A DNA stretch of 64,000 nt from Axinella damicornis (lineage: Eukaryota; Porifera; Demospongiae; Axinellida; Axinellidae). Positions 47,292 through 56,450 of this stretch are shown piece by piece. The notes under the pieces are model-generated. The model was not told where the DNA came from, made no database searches, and was given only the letters and a program-made list of their open reading frames with translations. Where the stretch lies: NCBI GenBank assembly GCA_963931865.1, contig OZ007516.1, forward strand, positions 12,078,613 to 12,142,612, read 5' to 3'. Numbering within the stretch: position 1 is the stretch's first letter; each line of letters begins with the position of its first letter. Made by a program: the position numbers and the translations under genes.

Positions 47292-48341
47292 CAGATTTTA
47301 AGGTACTCCGAATAAGGAAAGTATACAAGAATCAAATAGACTACGGTATAAAGAACGGAAAGGCATGCCTTCGGCGTTTCTCAGACCAGCATTTCTCAAT
47401 GGTCTAGTTTGTCCCACTTGACACATTTTCACCTGGCTGCACACCCCTGCACCGCTTTCAAATCCTCCTCCTTTCTGGCATGATCTTAAAAGCAGAGAAG
47501 GTCAGGCATGGTCATGTACATGCAAAGACACTGTTGATAATGTAATTCCATTCTGTTGGCTGCTAATGATGGAAAAACATTCTGAGGCTTTTACTCCTAG
47601 TTAACAAAGGAATTGTTACAGTCAGCAGTTAGTATCTGAAATTTTCACTGGTTGGTATCTGAAATTTCTTCCAATGGTTGAAGCCTGAAATTTAACTATA
47701 TTTGAGTTCCTGGAATTCAGATACACAACCAGGGAGTGCCTGAAATTTCAGATCAAAAGGTTGCTAGCATGGATTCTGAAATTTCAGAACCAAAAGGTTG
47801 TTTCAGAAATTTCAGATCCAAAGGTTGTTAGCACAGTTTCTGAAACTTCAGAACCAGTTTTTTTTTTGGTACCAAAGGTTGTTTATAAAATTTTCCTTGT
47901 TCCTGAGATTCATTCCAAGCTTTTTGGCTCCAGATCCAATTGGGAAAGAAAGCAAAGACGAACACCAAGCGCCCTTCAAAGAAGTCAAAGCCTGCCACCA
48001 CTTCTGAACCAGATCATCCAGAGGACTCCGCACCAGTACTGCACATTGGCAAAGCAGAGATTGGAGAATTCGTTGCTCTTCGTTTAGCCAAATACGATGA
48101 TGAAGTGCCACAAATTGCGAAGGTGGTAGCGCTGGATGAGCTGAATGTTACAGTGCAATGGTGGATGGGGAGTTTCCGTGACAATTGGAGGGAGTGGAAA
48201 GAAAACAAGAAGGTTGTTGAGGAGACATTCCATCGCAATGCTATCATCAAGAGTGGCATAAAATTTACAGCATCTAAGCGTTTGTCTCAAGCCATCAAAC
48301 AAGAACTCCGCAAGCTTTATGATATGGTAGAATTCATGTGA
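43771..48341 (+). CDS. DUF7869-like protein with DDE/RNase-H-type acidic motifs, 7 exons, 858 aa
   Basis: Exons: 43771-44778, 44974-45098, 45286-45685, 45891-45996, 46380-46612, 46699-46995, 47934-48341. All introns are GT-AG and the 2577-nt sum is in frame to TGA. Residues 1-110 are Ser/Glu-rich, followed by a basic SPRKPKRK (about 126-133). A Cys pattern (CRFTKCNFC, 338-346) may bind zinc. The core has IIVDGMDQNKTNLPH (D404, D407), LLLQMDNCVRENKNKY (D485) and LMVGHTHEDIDQSFS (H521-D527), motifs I recall from proteins annotated DUF7869 in cnidarians, sponges and plants. Their spacing suggests an RNase-H-like transposase fold; this is inference. The C-terminal exon (IGEFVALRLAKYDD..IAKVVALDELNVTVQWWMGS) looks like a small SH3/Tudor-like barrel. 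An upstream ATG in the same frame (43636) encodes a hydrophobic stretch and is probably 5' UTR. Confidence 0.8.
47244..47291. repeat. (CAA)n microsatellite
   Basis: About 15 CAA units with one interruption, in the last intron of the DUF7869-like gene. Confidence 0.95.
47634..47855. repeat. Array of TCTGAAATTTCAGA-type palindromes in the last intron
   Basis: The perfect palindrome is at 47775-47788. Near-perfect forms are at 47739-47752 (first base C) and 47839-47852 (one change). Several half-sites (CTGAAATTT) precede them from 47636. Units are separated by a repeated (C)CAAAAGGTTG, giving about 35-bp spacing. Confidence 0.8.
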
Positions 48342-48737
48342 ATGTTACTACCTTCAGATTCTTTGGAACACTTAATACTGTATCTCTGTAAAATAGCTTG
48401 AGCTTTTCTGTCATTTATGGTAACTGTGTTCATGTTCCCTCATTTGAATTAAATGCCATTTTTTCTGAATATTTGCTCTCACATCTGGCAAGATTTAGGA
48501 GGTTTCATCGACTTCAGTCAGAAATGCATATATTAATCTGTAAATAATGTACTTTTGTTCAGAAAATATCACAAAATGGAAATTCCAAGGTTAAAATAGA
48601 ACGTGTTTATAGTTTATTCTATTGAATAGTTATTACCACCTACACAGCAGTAAAATTGCACATGTTGCACATTGGAGCATGCAGTTTGTGCAATATTAGC
48701 TTCGTCCAAGTATTCTTGTACTGAAATCACTGAAATG

Positions 48738-48835
48738 TAGACTCCTTCCCAGGCCTCCACGCCCATGGCCAGCTCTTGTCGCTTGCAGCACGAAAAGTGA
48801 CAAACACTGGGCATGGAGGCCTGGGAACGTGGCTA
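48738..48835. mobile_element. TAGCC-family MITE (98 bp), diverged left end
   Basis: TAGACTCCTTCCCAGGCCTCC at the left, GGAGGCCTGGGAACGTGGCTA at the right; arms of about 25 bp extend through GCCCATG. The flanks ACTGAAATG and AGTGAAATA are similar if offset by one base. Confidence 0.75.
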
Positions 48836-49544
48836 GTGAAATAATCAAGCTAAGTTTTCATTCATTACGATGTCATTCATGCACAAAGCAGCAACTAAGC
48901 CGTAGTGGGTAATGCAATAGACATGCAATGTCCAGGCAAAACAAAAAAATTGAATTGTGGCAAGACATGCTGTTGTGGATACAGTCAATGGCTATATATG
49001 CATATAACAGTAGCTATATTATCAGAAAGGATATTATTCCAGTGGTGAGGATACTATCCTCAAAAGTCTTCTATGCTCCCATGCAAATATGACAATTATT
49101 GTGTTTCAAATCAGTTGAGGAAGACCCACTCCGGTCGAAATGTTGTGTTATTTACATCTCGGTCACAAACTTTGTGGTAGATTCGGACTAGCTACTTGTA
49201 GTCGAGCCCAGCAAGCCAGTCGTTGTTTGGAACCCTCCCCTTACTGTAAATCAGTTTCCCAATTACACTCGTATTATGACACAAGGATGAAATTCGAATT
49301 TTGACGGATGTTCACCAAAGAGTACTCAAAGAACTGTCTTTGGTGTCAGTGGCAATTATGCTCACTCTCACTTGTACAATTCATGTTGGTGCTGCTGCTG
49401 GCTCCGCTTGATCACCGGCCAATACTGCCATCACTATCAGTGAACAGTTACCTTGCATGCACATGATAATTTGTGCCGGTGTAGATCCGAGCAGTGCAGC
49501 TCGATTCATCATTGTGACTTGATAACCCAGGAATGATGCATCAA

Positions 49545-49705
49545 AAGGTTTTCTCACTCGGCGTGCAGGTCTGGTCCTGAGCCCCATTATTGGCAGCCGG
49601 GAAGGTGATGACATCATCACTGAACTACACACAATCATCACTGAACTCACTTGAGTTACCATAAATGGCTTTTCCAGAAGGGCAGATGGCAAATTCCTTT
49701 TTGAA
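49545..49705 (-). mobile_element. SINE-like fragment related to the repeat at 59671-59990
   Basis: Read on the minus strand: AAGGAATTTGCC, GCCATTTATGGTAACTCAAG, GAGTTCAGTGATGATG..TCATCACC, AATGGGGC(C/T)CAGGACC and CATTCCTGGGTTATCAA, in the same order as in the body of the SINE at 59785-59965. The tRNA-like head is absent. The 110-codon open frame over it is not a gene. Confidence 0.65.
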
Positions 49706-50039
49706 GGCTGCATGCACTATATGCACCCTTCAACAGAGAAACACAAGGTATTTAGTAGCTAGCCTCGTTCCTGCCCCTGCCCAGCTTTTCGTTGCTTGCA
49801 GTAAGGAAATGTGGGATTCGGCCCAGGACAGGCGTGAATTGAGCGTAATCTAACAGCGCACCATCGATAATGCCCCGGAAAAGTTATGGTTAACTTAGCT
49901 AATGTTTCCAAGCGCATATTATAATATATTCTTCAGGCCTCGAGTTGGTCTCATACATACCTTGAATTGTCTATGGGGATTAGTCAGCCAGCTACAAATG
50001 CGCTCAATTAAGTCACCAGAATATTAGTTACTTGGGAGA

Positions 50040-50600
50040 AGAACAAATGGAACAGCACACTCAAGTTGCAGCAGTATTCATCACTGTCAATGCCCCATGA
50101 TAAATTTATATCCTTCCTAGCCAACACTGGCATTATACTGGATCCCTTCACCAATGGTTCTGTGACTATCACACGAACCGGACACAGATCGAGGGTTGTA
50201 TTGGACGGCATTGCAGCAGAGCTCAACCCCAGTCAGCTCCATGCAGGGTCCCTTAAGGATCCATACTCGGCCCTCTCCTATTCTACATATTCCTGAAGTA
50301 TATCAGATGTTGCACATTCACCCCTATAATTATGCTGATGACATTCTTCTGTACAAGCCAAGAAAATTGTTTGAACATGATTGTGACTCACTGGTATTTC
50401 ACTGACTTTGCTGGGGAAATAGCTATATTGTGCTATAATTATAGTGCTGCAAGATCAACTAGAAAAGGTTTCTTCAAGCTTGAGTGGTAGACCTTGAGAT
50501 AAGCAGCTGACATCCTGTTGAAGTTTTAGAGCTTCAGTTTCAGTCCGAACACATTCAAGGACTCGACCTGTAAAATGGGCAAACTCCACCTTGGACACCC
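50040..50600 (+). pseudogene. LINE reverse-transcriptase fragment, highly decayed
   Basis: Around 50215-50380 one frame reads QGPLRIHTR.. and another YADDILLYKP, with an RT palm order (PVSS.QGS.LGP... then YADD). Frames change several times. Both ends are missing. A different, more decayed copy than the LINE at 1.5 kb. Confidence 0.6.
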
Positions 50601-50609
50601 ATGACTTCC

Positions 50610-51080
50610 TTTAGTTTTCTTATCAGTGTAGTGTATGATTCTAGAACGACTTTCATCAGTCTGATCAGTATGCAGTTATGTTGCATTAGCTAAAGTAAAA
50701 ACAATAATTCTCAATGTACCTGCATCGAGGCCATGAGAACCACTCCAGCTGATTGCTGGGTACATAGCTACTTGGCAAATGAAGTCTGCATTCAGGTTGT
50801 CACGGTGAATTGTGGAATGATTACAGGTTCTGGGGTGATGCATTAGTGATCTACTAAGGTAGCGTTCCCATGGGATGTTTCTACTACAGGCACATGTTCC
50901 TCTGGGGTGTTTATCAAGAGGATGCGATGTAGTGAGTGTAGGACCTTTGTTTCACCAAAGCATCCAAGCTACAGTGTTCCACCTGAAAGGTAACTCAGTG
51001 CAGTGTCAATTTTGCCTTGCATCATTGGTTGCGCTGTTACTGAGAGTGGGCGTGTAGGTGATTGCTTCACTATATCAGAT
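50610..51080. other. Gene-less stretch
   Basis: Nothing recognised. Confidence 0.4.
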
Positions 51081-51091
51081 TGTGTAGGTAT

Positions 51092-51385
51092 CAATGTTGT
51101 TTTAGTTATCTAAAACTGAAATAGTTTAGTTTTTGGTTTTAATTAGGTAGAGTCGCATTGTTTAGTTTAGTTTTGGTTTTAATTACTAAATCTCAAAAGG
51201 GTTAGTAAAGGCTCTTTTAGTTTTAGTAACCACCATTTTTGGGTGATTTTCATATTAGTTTAGTTGTAGTTTTAATTAACAGGCTGAGACTGTCCTCAGT
51301 TTAGTTTTAGTTTTAATTACTAAAGTGAAATATGCCATACTAAACTGCATTATAGTTTTAGTTTTAGTTAACTAAAACAACATTG
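51092..51385. mobile_element. hAT-type MITE (294 bp) with perfect 8-bp TSD
   Basis: CAATGTTGTTTTAGTTA at the left and TAACTAAAACAACATTG at the right are inverted ends. GTAGGTAT is identical on both sides (51084-51091 and 51386-51393), the 8-bp duplication typical of hAT elements. The interior is a TTAGTTTTAGTTTTAATTA-rich repeat. Confidence 0.9.
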
Positions 51386-51393
51386 GTAGGTAT

Positions 51394-51737
51394 GCACCTG
51401 ACGGAGTTGATTATTTGAAGACACAATCATTCCTCAAGAACGGATTCCGGTTGTCTATGGTCTGACATGGTCCGTTATTTTGTAAGTTGCGGCTTGGCCG
51501 AAGCGAGACGGTAGGATGGCAATTGCCATAATTACGTTAGCACTGCGGCAATAATTGGGGCGAGCCTGAGCGAGCCCCACACTAGCGTGACTTCATTGCG
51601 CAGTGCGTGTGTATGTTTGCTTGCTTGCTTGCTTGCTTGCTTGGACTTGCAATTACCGTAAATTTTAAATCAGCGAATTTCACTTGCACGTGCACAATAA
51701 TATTTAAATTCAACGAACTCTAGCACGCACCTCCTCG
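51394..51737. other. Gene-less stretch with (GCTT)n
   Basis: A GCTT run lies at about 51617-51643. Nothing else recognised. Confidence 0.5.
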
Positions 51738-52016
51738 ATGCAAGGACTCGTGAACCGTCTAGCTACCTGTTCGACGGACGATGGCGACAACAAAGAAGGA
51801 GAGACCACTCGTGGACATTGGCTAGAGCACTACGAACATTCTGCCTCCTCGGTGGCGACACTCCGCGGACCAGACGGTGACTGCTCGTGGGCCTATAGCT
51901 ACCATATGATCATGTGTGATGGGTGTGAAGAGTGGTTCCACCTGAGTTGCGTTGGACTGAAAGCCCCACCTCCAGATACTGATGATATGATCAAGCAATA
52001 TTTCATTGAGGAATGA
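51738..52016 (+). CDS. PHD-finger-like fragment, 92 codons
   Basis: The frame starts MQGLVNRLATCSTDD and contains MIMCDGCEEWFHLSCVGL, the second half of a PHD zinc finger, which reads histone-tail methylation in chromatin proteins. The preceding Cys-x2-Cys pair is not found, and the terminal Cys pair after about 20 residues is replaced by a stop. So the finger is incomplete: either one exon of a larger gene or a retained fragment, possibly from a transposon-borne gene. No partner exons were recognised. Confidence 0.55.
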   Translation: MQGLVNRLATCSTDDGDNKEGETTRGHWLEHYEHSASSVATLRGPDGDCSWAYSYHMIMCDGCEEWFHLSCVGLKAPPPDTDDMIKQYFIEE

Positions 52017-52194
52017 GTTAATATCATATAAAAATTATTGTTACAAGTACATTATGAAACCTGAAAGGCAACGGAGTCTACTGGAGTACTCCGAGTAGAC
52101 TGAAGAAGGCAGTGAAGGGAATGAGTCTGCGGCATTGGCAGGTTTGACTCGTGCCAGCCTGTTACAGTATAGGTGGCACTGTTGATACTAGTAC

Positions 52195-52330
52195 GCATGG
52201 GCTACCAGCTTATGTTTCCTTTCCACATCGAGAGTGAGACGATCACTGATTGCACGGAAACCAGAAAGCAGTAGTGCAAAAGCAGTGAAGGTGCTACGAC
52301 AGCCCATTTATGACTGTGTTCTATGAACAC
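52195..52330 (+). mobile_element. Fragment of the CAGGGGCGGATCC hAT-like family
   Basis: TTTCC..CCACATCGAGAGTGAGACG, then GGAAACCAGAAAGCAG..AGTGCAAAAGC and GGTGCTACGA(C/G)AGCCCAT, parallel 24640-24740 in the element at 24333-25030. A second piece (CTGAAAATGAC.GCGAAAAAAATCTG.GCTTCG.GCGG) lies at 52745-52790 and parallels 24751-24785. Confidence 0.6.
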
Positions 52331-52469
52331 CACTGGTTTCTGCCAGTGATAGTATGCCTTGCGTTTGCCTTGGTAAGGTAGAGGTGGTTGTCAGTATGTT
52401 GTCCTTTCTCTGTGCTCAGGTGTCTGCTGCGATAATGGCACAACCACAAGGTCAGTTTTGGGTATCAAA

Positions 52470-52739
52470 TCGTCCGAATTATCAAAACCACCTCCCTTGG
52501 TGTTGGATCATATGGAGCTGTCTACAAAGCTCTCTGCAATGAGCTACCTTGCGCAGCTAAAAATAATACTTCACCCAACACTATTTGAGACAACTGTCCC
52601 GGGTGCATGAAAGATCTTTGAGCAATTTGAGCAGGAGTGCCAATTCCTGAGTGGTGTCAGACACCCCAACGTTGTGCAGTACTTGGGGTTGAGTAGAGAT
52701 CCTGAATCTGGGCTGCCAGTGCTACTCATGGAACTCAAG
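52470..52739 (+). pseudogene. Protein kinase N-lobe, inactivated
   Basis: The frame reads IIKTTSLGVGSYGAVYKAL (glycine-rich loop GxGxYGxVY) and CAAK (the ATP-binding lysine). A 1-nt frame change follows just after the AAK. In the next frame come ILHPTLFETTVPG, an in-frame TGA, then FEQFEQECQFLSGVRHP, NVVQYLGLSRDPESG and LPVLLMELK, ending at a GTAACT donor-like site. The order matches the N-lobe of a kinase family much expanded in sponges. The C-lobe with HRD and DFG motifs is missing and hAT-like sequence follows immediately, so this is a decayed fragment. Confidence 0.75.
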
Positions 52740-53047
52740 GTAACTGAAAATGACTGCGAAAAAAATCTGTGCTTCGTGCGGATTGGATTGGCATTATACG
52801 CCTATGTTCACTGCCTTCAGCAGTTCCAGTACTTAGGCCCTGGCATTACAGAATCCTACGTAGCTACGCCACTGCACCTAGGAAACAAGATGTGCATGAC
52901 ATTACATGCGTGACGTGTACATTACTATGCACGACTTATGACAAATGTTGGCACACTATATCAATACATTACACTCCTGAAGATTAACTTCATGTGCCAT
53001 GGAGTATGAATACTGACCACCAGACATTCTGTTATGTTTCGTTGCAG

Positions 53048-53239
53048 GATAAGGTGGTAGAGAGCATTTTGGATGATAATGGTCTGACTGGCGATGACTT
53101 TTGCAGACTGCTGGACATCCTGGGTGCCCTCGTCGTGACTCCTGGGGTGGACTATCTTGAAACCTGATTGGAAATCATCCCTTACCTCGTAGATGCCCTT
53201 CAAGACAACCTCCATGTAATCAACGATACATCTAGCCGG
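53048..53239 (+). pseudogene. Exon remnant of unknown gene, with in-frame stop
   Basis: Between an acceptor-like GTTGCAG and a donor-like GTGAGG lies one continuous frame: DKVVESILDDNGLTGDDFCR, LLDILGALVVTPGVDYLET, stop (TGA near 53165), LEIIPYLVDALQDNLHVIN. The amphipathic helical pattern and intact splice-like borders suggest a real exon with a nonsense change. I do not recognise the family. Confidence 0.4.
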
Positions 53240-53424
53240 GTGAGGAGTGCTAACGGGTCAACTTAATTACTGTACAAAACTCCCTAAACCCTGAAATGAT
53301 AGCGCGTTGCTGGATACGCAGCATCCTCTGAAGAAGTGGAAGGCTTCTTCCGAGGAGCGCTGGCTTTTTGGCTTTGTTTAAGTCTTCTGAAGCTCCGTTT
53401 AATCCGCTGCAGTGATGGAAATGG

Positions 53425-54008
53425 GGTGGTACTAAAACCCGGAACGGAATGGAACGAACGGAAAAGTCATTTTTCGTCGCTGAGACTGTAGTAAAACCAT
53501 TTTTCTGTCTAGCGCTGCACGGCGGTACAAGACGAATCCCCAAAGGTCAGTACATGGTAGGCACTTAGCCTCGTACTACCCGGGTACGAGGCTACAGAGC
53601 GGAGCTAGGCTAGTATGCACTGTACCGTGTACGGTAATGTGCACGAGTAAGTGAGCTCGGTGCCCCAGCGTGGTGAAAACAAGGTACGACTTCCTTTCTG
53701 CCAGTACTTCAGGGTTAAGCTAGACAGTTAGTACGGGTAGTCTGGCCTGTGAGACTTACGTAGTACAGTAGATATACAGCTAATTATAAACGGGGAACGG
53801 TACCGGTACTGTACACGCGCTTGCGTACTGCTTTCTTGTAACGCCCACTGCACTGCATGTACTTTACCTTGGCAGCTCCGTGTACTTTACAGTACTGCCC
53901 GTGAAGCGCTAGTGTCTTACCTTGGTCTCAGCGACGAAAAACGACTGTTCCGTTCGTTCCGTTCATTCCGTTTTCCATTCCGTTCCATTCCGGGTTTTAG
54001 TACTACCC
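53425..54008. mobile_element. MULE-type MITE (584 bp) with 10-bp flanking duplication
   Basis: GGTGGTACTAAAACCCGGAA at the left and TTCCGGGTTTTAGTACTACC at the right are inverted ends. Homology extends through GAACGAACGGAA and TTTTTCGTCGCTGAGAC for about 80 bp. ATGGAAATGG occurs on both sides (53415-53424 and 54009-54018). No coding capacity. A 29-bp TAGCC palindrome lies inside. Confidence 0.85.
53567..53595. mobile_element. 29-bp TAGCC-family palindrome
   Basis: TAGCCTCGTACTACC and GGGTACGAGGCTA pair with almost no loop. It looks like a TAGCC MITE reduced to its ends, nested in the larger element. No 9-bp duplication is visible. Confidence 0.65.
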
Positions 54009-54018
54009 ATGGAAATGG

Positions 54019-55640
54019 ATCTGCAAACATGTGGCATTTTAAAAACACGTATCCATGAAGCTTGCAAGTTGTTTTGAACTTTGAACTCCTTCTGGTACAG
54101 ATGTTTACATGCTATCCCATTATGTCAATCACCACCCATTGTTGGTGTAGGTTTTCAGAACTCTACATGCACAGTATTATGGTATGAAGACCTGAAATAA
54201 ATTAACAAAGTCTCTCAGTGTGTCTGATTGTTTGTGAGTGATGGGTTGAACAGCTGCAGATGCAGTATAACTGTTGTGGAGTAATTACTGTGCAAAAATT
54301 GTCACGTTCAATTGCCTTCTGGTAGCTGTCTCCAGGAGGGGCTCATTCACTCGCATTTCAGCTGCTCTGTGCTTATCAGCTGCTCTGTGCTTATCAGCTG
54401 CTCTGTCCTTCCGGCAGCAGTCATTCATCTCAGAGCTGGACTCAATGTCTGTCTGCTTGCCATATTTGGGTAGATGTCTCACTCTCTTGATGCCATCCGT
54501 AGGTGTCTGGATTTCTGTTCTCGGTCAGACTATGTCTGCAGTGCCTTTGCTATGGCCTTTGCAAACCCTGAAGTCTGACTCATGCTTGTGGATGACATGG
54601 CAACCCAAGCGATGTCATTCTGTGTTTGTGAAAATTTCAGACGTACAACAAGCAAACGGACAGACATGGAAACCATCCTAGAACCTGATGCCTACAGTAC
54701 GCATCACGGTACGTTTGTGGAATCGCTTCTGCCACGATGCCAGAATTACAGTTCCGGAAGACCTATAAACACAGCTGTGGAAAGCCTAAACGAAAGATCA
54801 GTAAGTGAAGCTGGACCGTTTTCAGAAATGTAGAAAGCCAAAGCTGCAAATGAATGTTGGAAAGCTGTTACGAATCTTGGCATCAATTTTGAAGATGCAC
54901 GGTATGTATTTGTTTGATGGTATAGAGTACCAGCTTGTCAACCAATACTGACTGAATCTTTATCTTGCTGTGTCTTTCTTTTGTCACTGCAGCGTCTGGT
55001 TGGTATGCTCGATGAAGTTCTTGCTGATGAAAAGCAGCAGGAGTGGATGCTACTACAAGAGGCAAGCGCTCCATGGTCTAGTAGCTACGGGACAAGGAAG
55101 CCAAGTCAAGCCATATACGTATAATTATTATGTGTCGAAACACAATTTATTGTGGGGGGAGAGAGGGGTCATTGGCAGACATGGCAAAGTAGTCAGGAAG
55201 CACTGTTGTTGCACTTCAGCAACATCATGCAGAACAATCATGTAGCTTTAATAATGCATCCAGCCAGCATCATGAAGGTTTGCTTGCTAGTAGTACTGTC
55301 CTCTGCATCAGAAGGTACCCTTCATATGGCTGGCGGCCTGGAGATGAAGATCTAGTGTTGCCTCCATACTGGAGGGTTTTTTCTTTGACACTATAGATTA
55401 CTGTCCTGTACAGACTCGAGAGAAGACGTCAACATGCCTCTAGTATACAGAACACACAGACCGTAATTGTAGCCATGGGTGGTCTGTGAAAGCTCGAGCT
55501 TTACTGTTCTTGCTCACATTCATGAGTGTGAACCGTGCAGTAGTGATTTCAACCTAACAGTAGGACTCCATACGAGTATACTTAGTACAATCATCCGTAT
55601 CAGTTTATGAACTTTCAAATTGTCAGTACATTGTCAGTAC
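54019..55640. other. Unassigned stretch with possible exon fragments
   Basis: An 18-bp repeat (CAGCTGCTCTGTGCTTAT, 2.6 copies) lies at 54359-54405. Possible coding pieces: METILEPDAYSTHHGTFVES to about 54835 with a stop in a continuing frame that then reads AANECWKAVTNLGINFEDAR to a GTATGT donor-like site near 54901; and RLVGMLDEVLADEKQQEWML after an acceptor-like CTGCAG at about 54992. They could belong to one decayed gene. No family recognised. Confidence 0.35.
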
Positions 55641-55641
55641 C

Positions 55642-56241
55642 GTGAGATTGCACATGCTGGTACTGTACCTAATCTTGGAATTGTTCATGCGCATTTTGCA
55701 TTCCCTAAAGGATGATGATGAAGCATCCCAACTGCTGGGGAGTGTGGAGGAGATGGGATCTATGCTGGGGAGTGTGGAGGAGATAGGATCTCTGCTGGAG
55801 AGTGTGGAGGAGATGGGATCTCTGCTGGGGAGTGTGGAGGAGATAGGATCCCTGCTGGGGAGTGTGGAGGAGATGGGATCTCTGCTGGGGAGTTTGGAGG
55901 AGATGGGATCTCTGCTGGAGAGTGTGGAGGAGATAGGATCTCTGCTGGGGAGTGTGGAGGAGATAGGATCTTTGCTGGGGAGTTTGGAGGAGATGGGATC
56001 TCTGCTGGGGAGTGTGGAGGAGATAGGATCTCTGCTGGGGAGTGTGGAGGAGATAGGATCTTTGCTGGGGAGTTTGGAGGAGATGGGATCTCTGCTGGGG
56101 AGTGTGGAGGAGATAGGATCTCTGCTGGGGAGTGTGGAGGAGATAGGATCTCTGCTGGGGTGGAGGAGATGGGATCTTTGCTGGGTAGATCGTCAGCAGT
56201 TGATGGAGGAGCATTTCACTACACCAGTGAAAACAGTTTAG
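55642..56241 (+). CDS. Open frame over a 30-bp minisatellite (199 codons), doubtful gene
   Basis: The frame starts MRLHMLVLYLILELFMRILH, continues with KDDDEASQ and then about 14 copies of a 10-residue repeat of the form GSLLGSVEEI, before a 4-bp deletion near 56160 changes the phase. The repeat would form an amphipathic helix-like array. The opposite strand is also fully open over the repeat, so the open length is a by-product of the 30-bp period. The non-repeat head may be an exon. Coding status is uncertain. Confidence 0.3.
   Translation: MRLHMLVLYLILELFMRILHSLKDDDEASQLLGSVEEMGSMLGSVEEIGSLLESVEEMGSLLGSVEEIGSLLGSVEEMGSLLGSLEEMGSLLESVEEIGSLLGSVEEIGSLLGSLEEMGSLLGSVEEIGSLLGSVEEIGSLLGSLEEMGSLLGSVEEIGSLLGSVEEIGSLLGWRRWDLCWVDRQQLMEEHFTTPVKTV
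55732..56187. repeat. 30-bp minisatellite with 90-bp higher-order pattern
   Basis: Unit CTGCTGGGGAGTGTGGAGGA + GATGGGATCT, about 15 copies. From about 55920 the variants recur in groups of three (GTGTGG..GATAGG, GTGTGG..GATAGG, GTTTGG..GATGGG), showing later amplification of a 90-bp block. Confidence 0.95.
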
Positions 56242-56372
56242 GTACGTAAATAGTGTAGTACACATTGGTCATAGTTCACAGCGCATACCTTGGACTGCAT
56301 GTCGTGTGCATACTCCCACATGCCTCTGTACCATTCTGTGGTAGGATAAAGTTACCAGACAAGTTACCAGTT

Positions 56373-56445
56373 GCCGAAATAGCTCAGTTGGGAGAGCGTT
56401 AGACTGAAGATCTAAAGGTCCCTGGTTCAATCCCGGGTTTCGGCA
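56373..56445 (+). tRNA. tRNA-Phe (anticodon GAA)
   Basis: A complete cloverleaf without intron. The acceptor stem GCCGAAA pairs with TTTCGGC, the D-arm is GCTCAGTTGGGAGAGC, the anticodon stem TTAGA/TCTAA holds loop CTGAAGA (GAA), the variable loop is AGGTC, and the T-arm is CCTGGTTCAATCCCGGG. The discriminator base is A. A TTTTT pol III terminator follows at 56446-56450. Boxes A (TAGCTCAGTTGG) and B (GGTTCAATCCC) are intact, so the gene looks functional. Confidence 0.97.
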
Positions 56446-56450
56446 TTTTT
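56446..56450 (+). terminator. RNA polymerase III terminator of tRNA-Phe
   Basis: A run of five T directly after the discriminator base. Confidence 0.8.

Larger units (their letters stand above)
48342..50030. other. Gene-less stretch with MITE and SINE-like fragment
   Basis: No gene recognised. It holds the TAGCC MITE at 48738-48835, a SINE-like fragment at 49545-49705 and a lone TAGCCTCGTTCC end at 49761. Confidence 0.5.

Noticed and set aside
38300..49100. Terminal inverted repeats around the divergent gene pair
   Set aside because: I compared the flanks by eye (about 33.9-34.7 kb and 48.3-49.1 kb) and saw no convincing inverted match; a dot plot would be decisive.
49381..49713. 110-codon minus-strand open frame
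   Set aside because: It overlaps a SINE-like fragment also present at 59785-59965.
55732..56187. CRISPR-like array
   Set aside because: Units are contiguous without unique spacers; it is a minisatellite in a eukaryotic genome. The same applies to 21566-21682.
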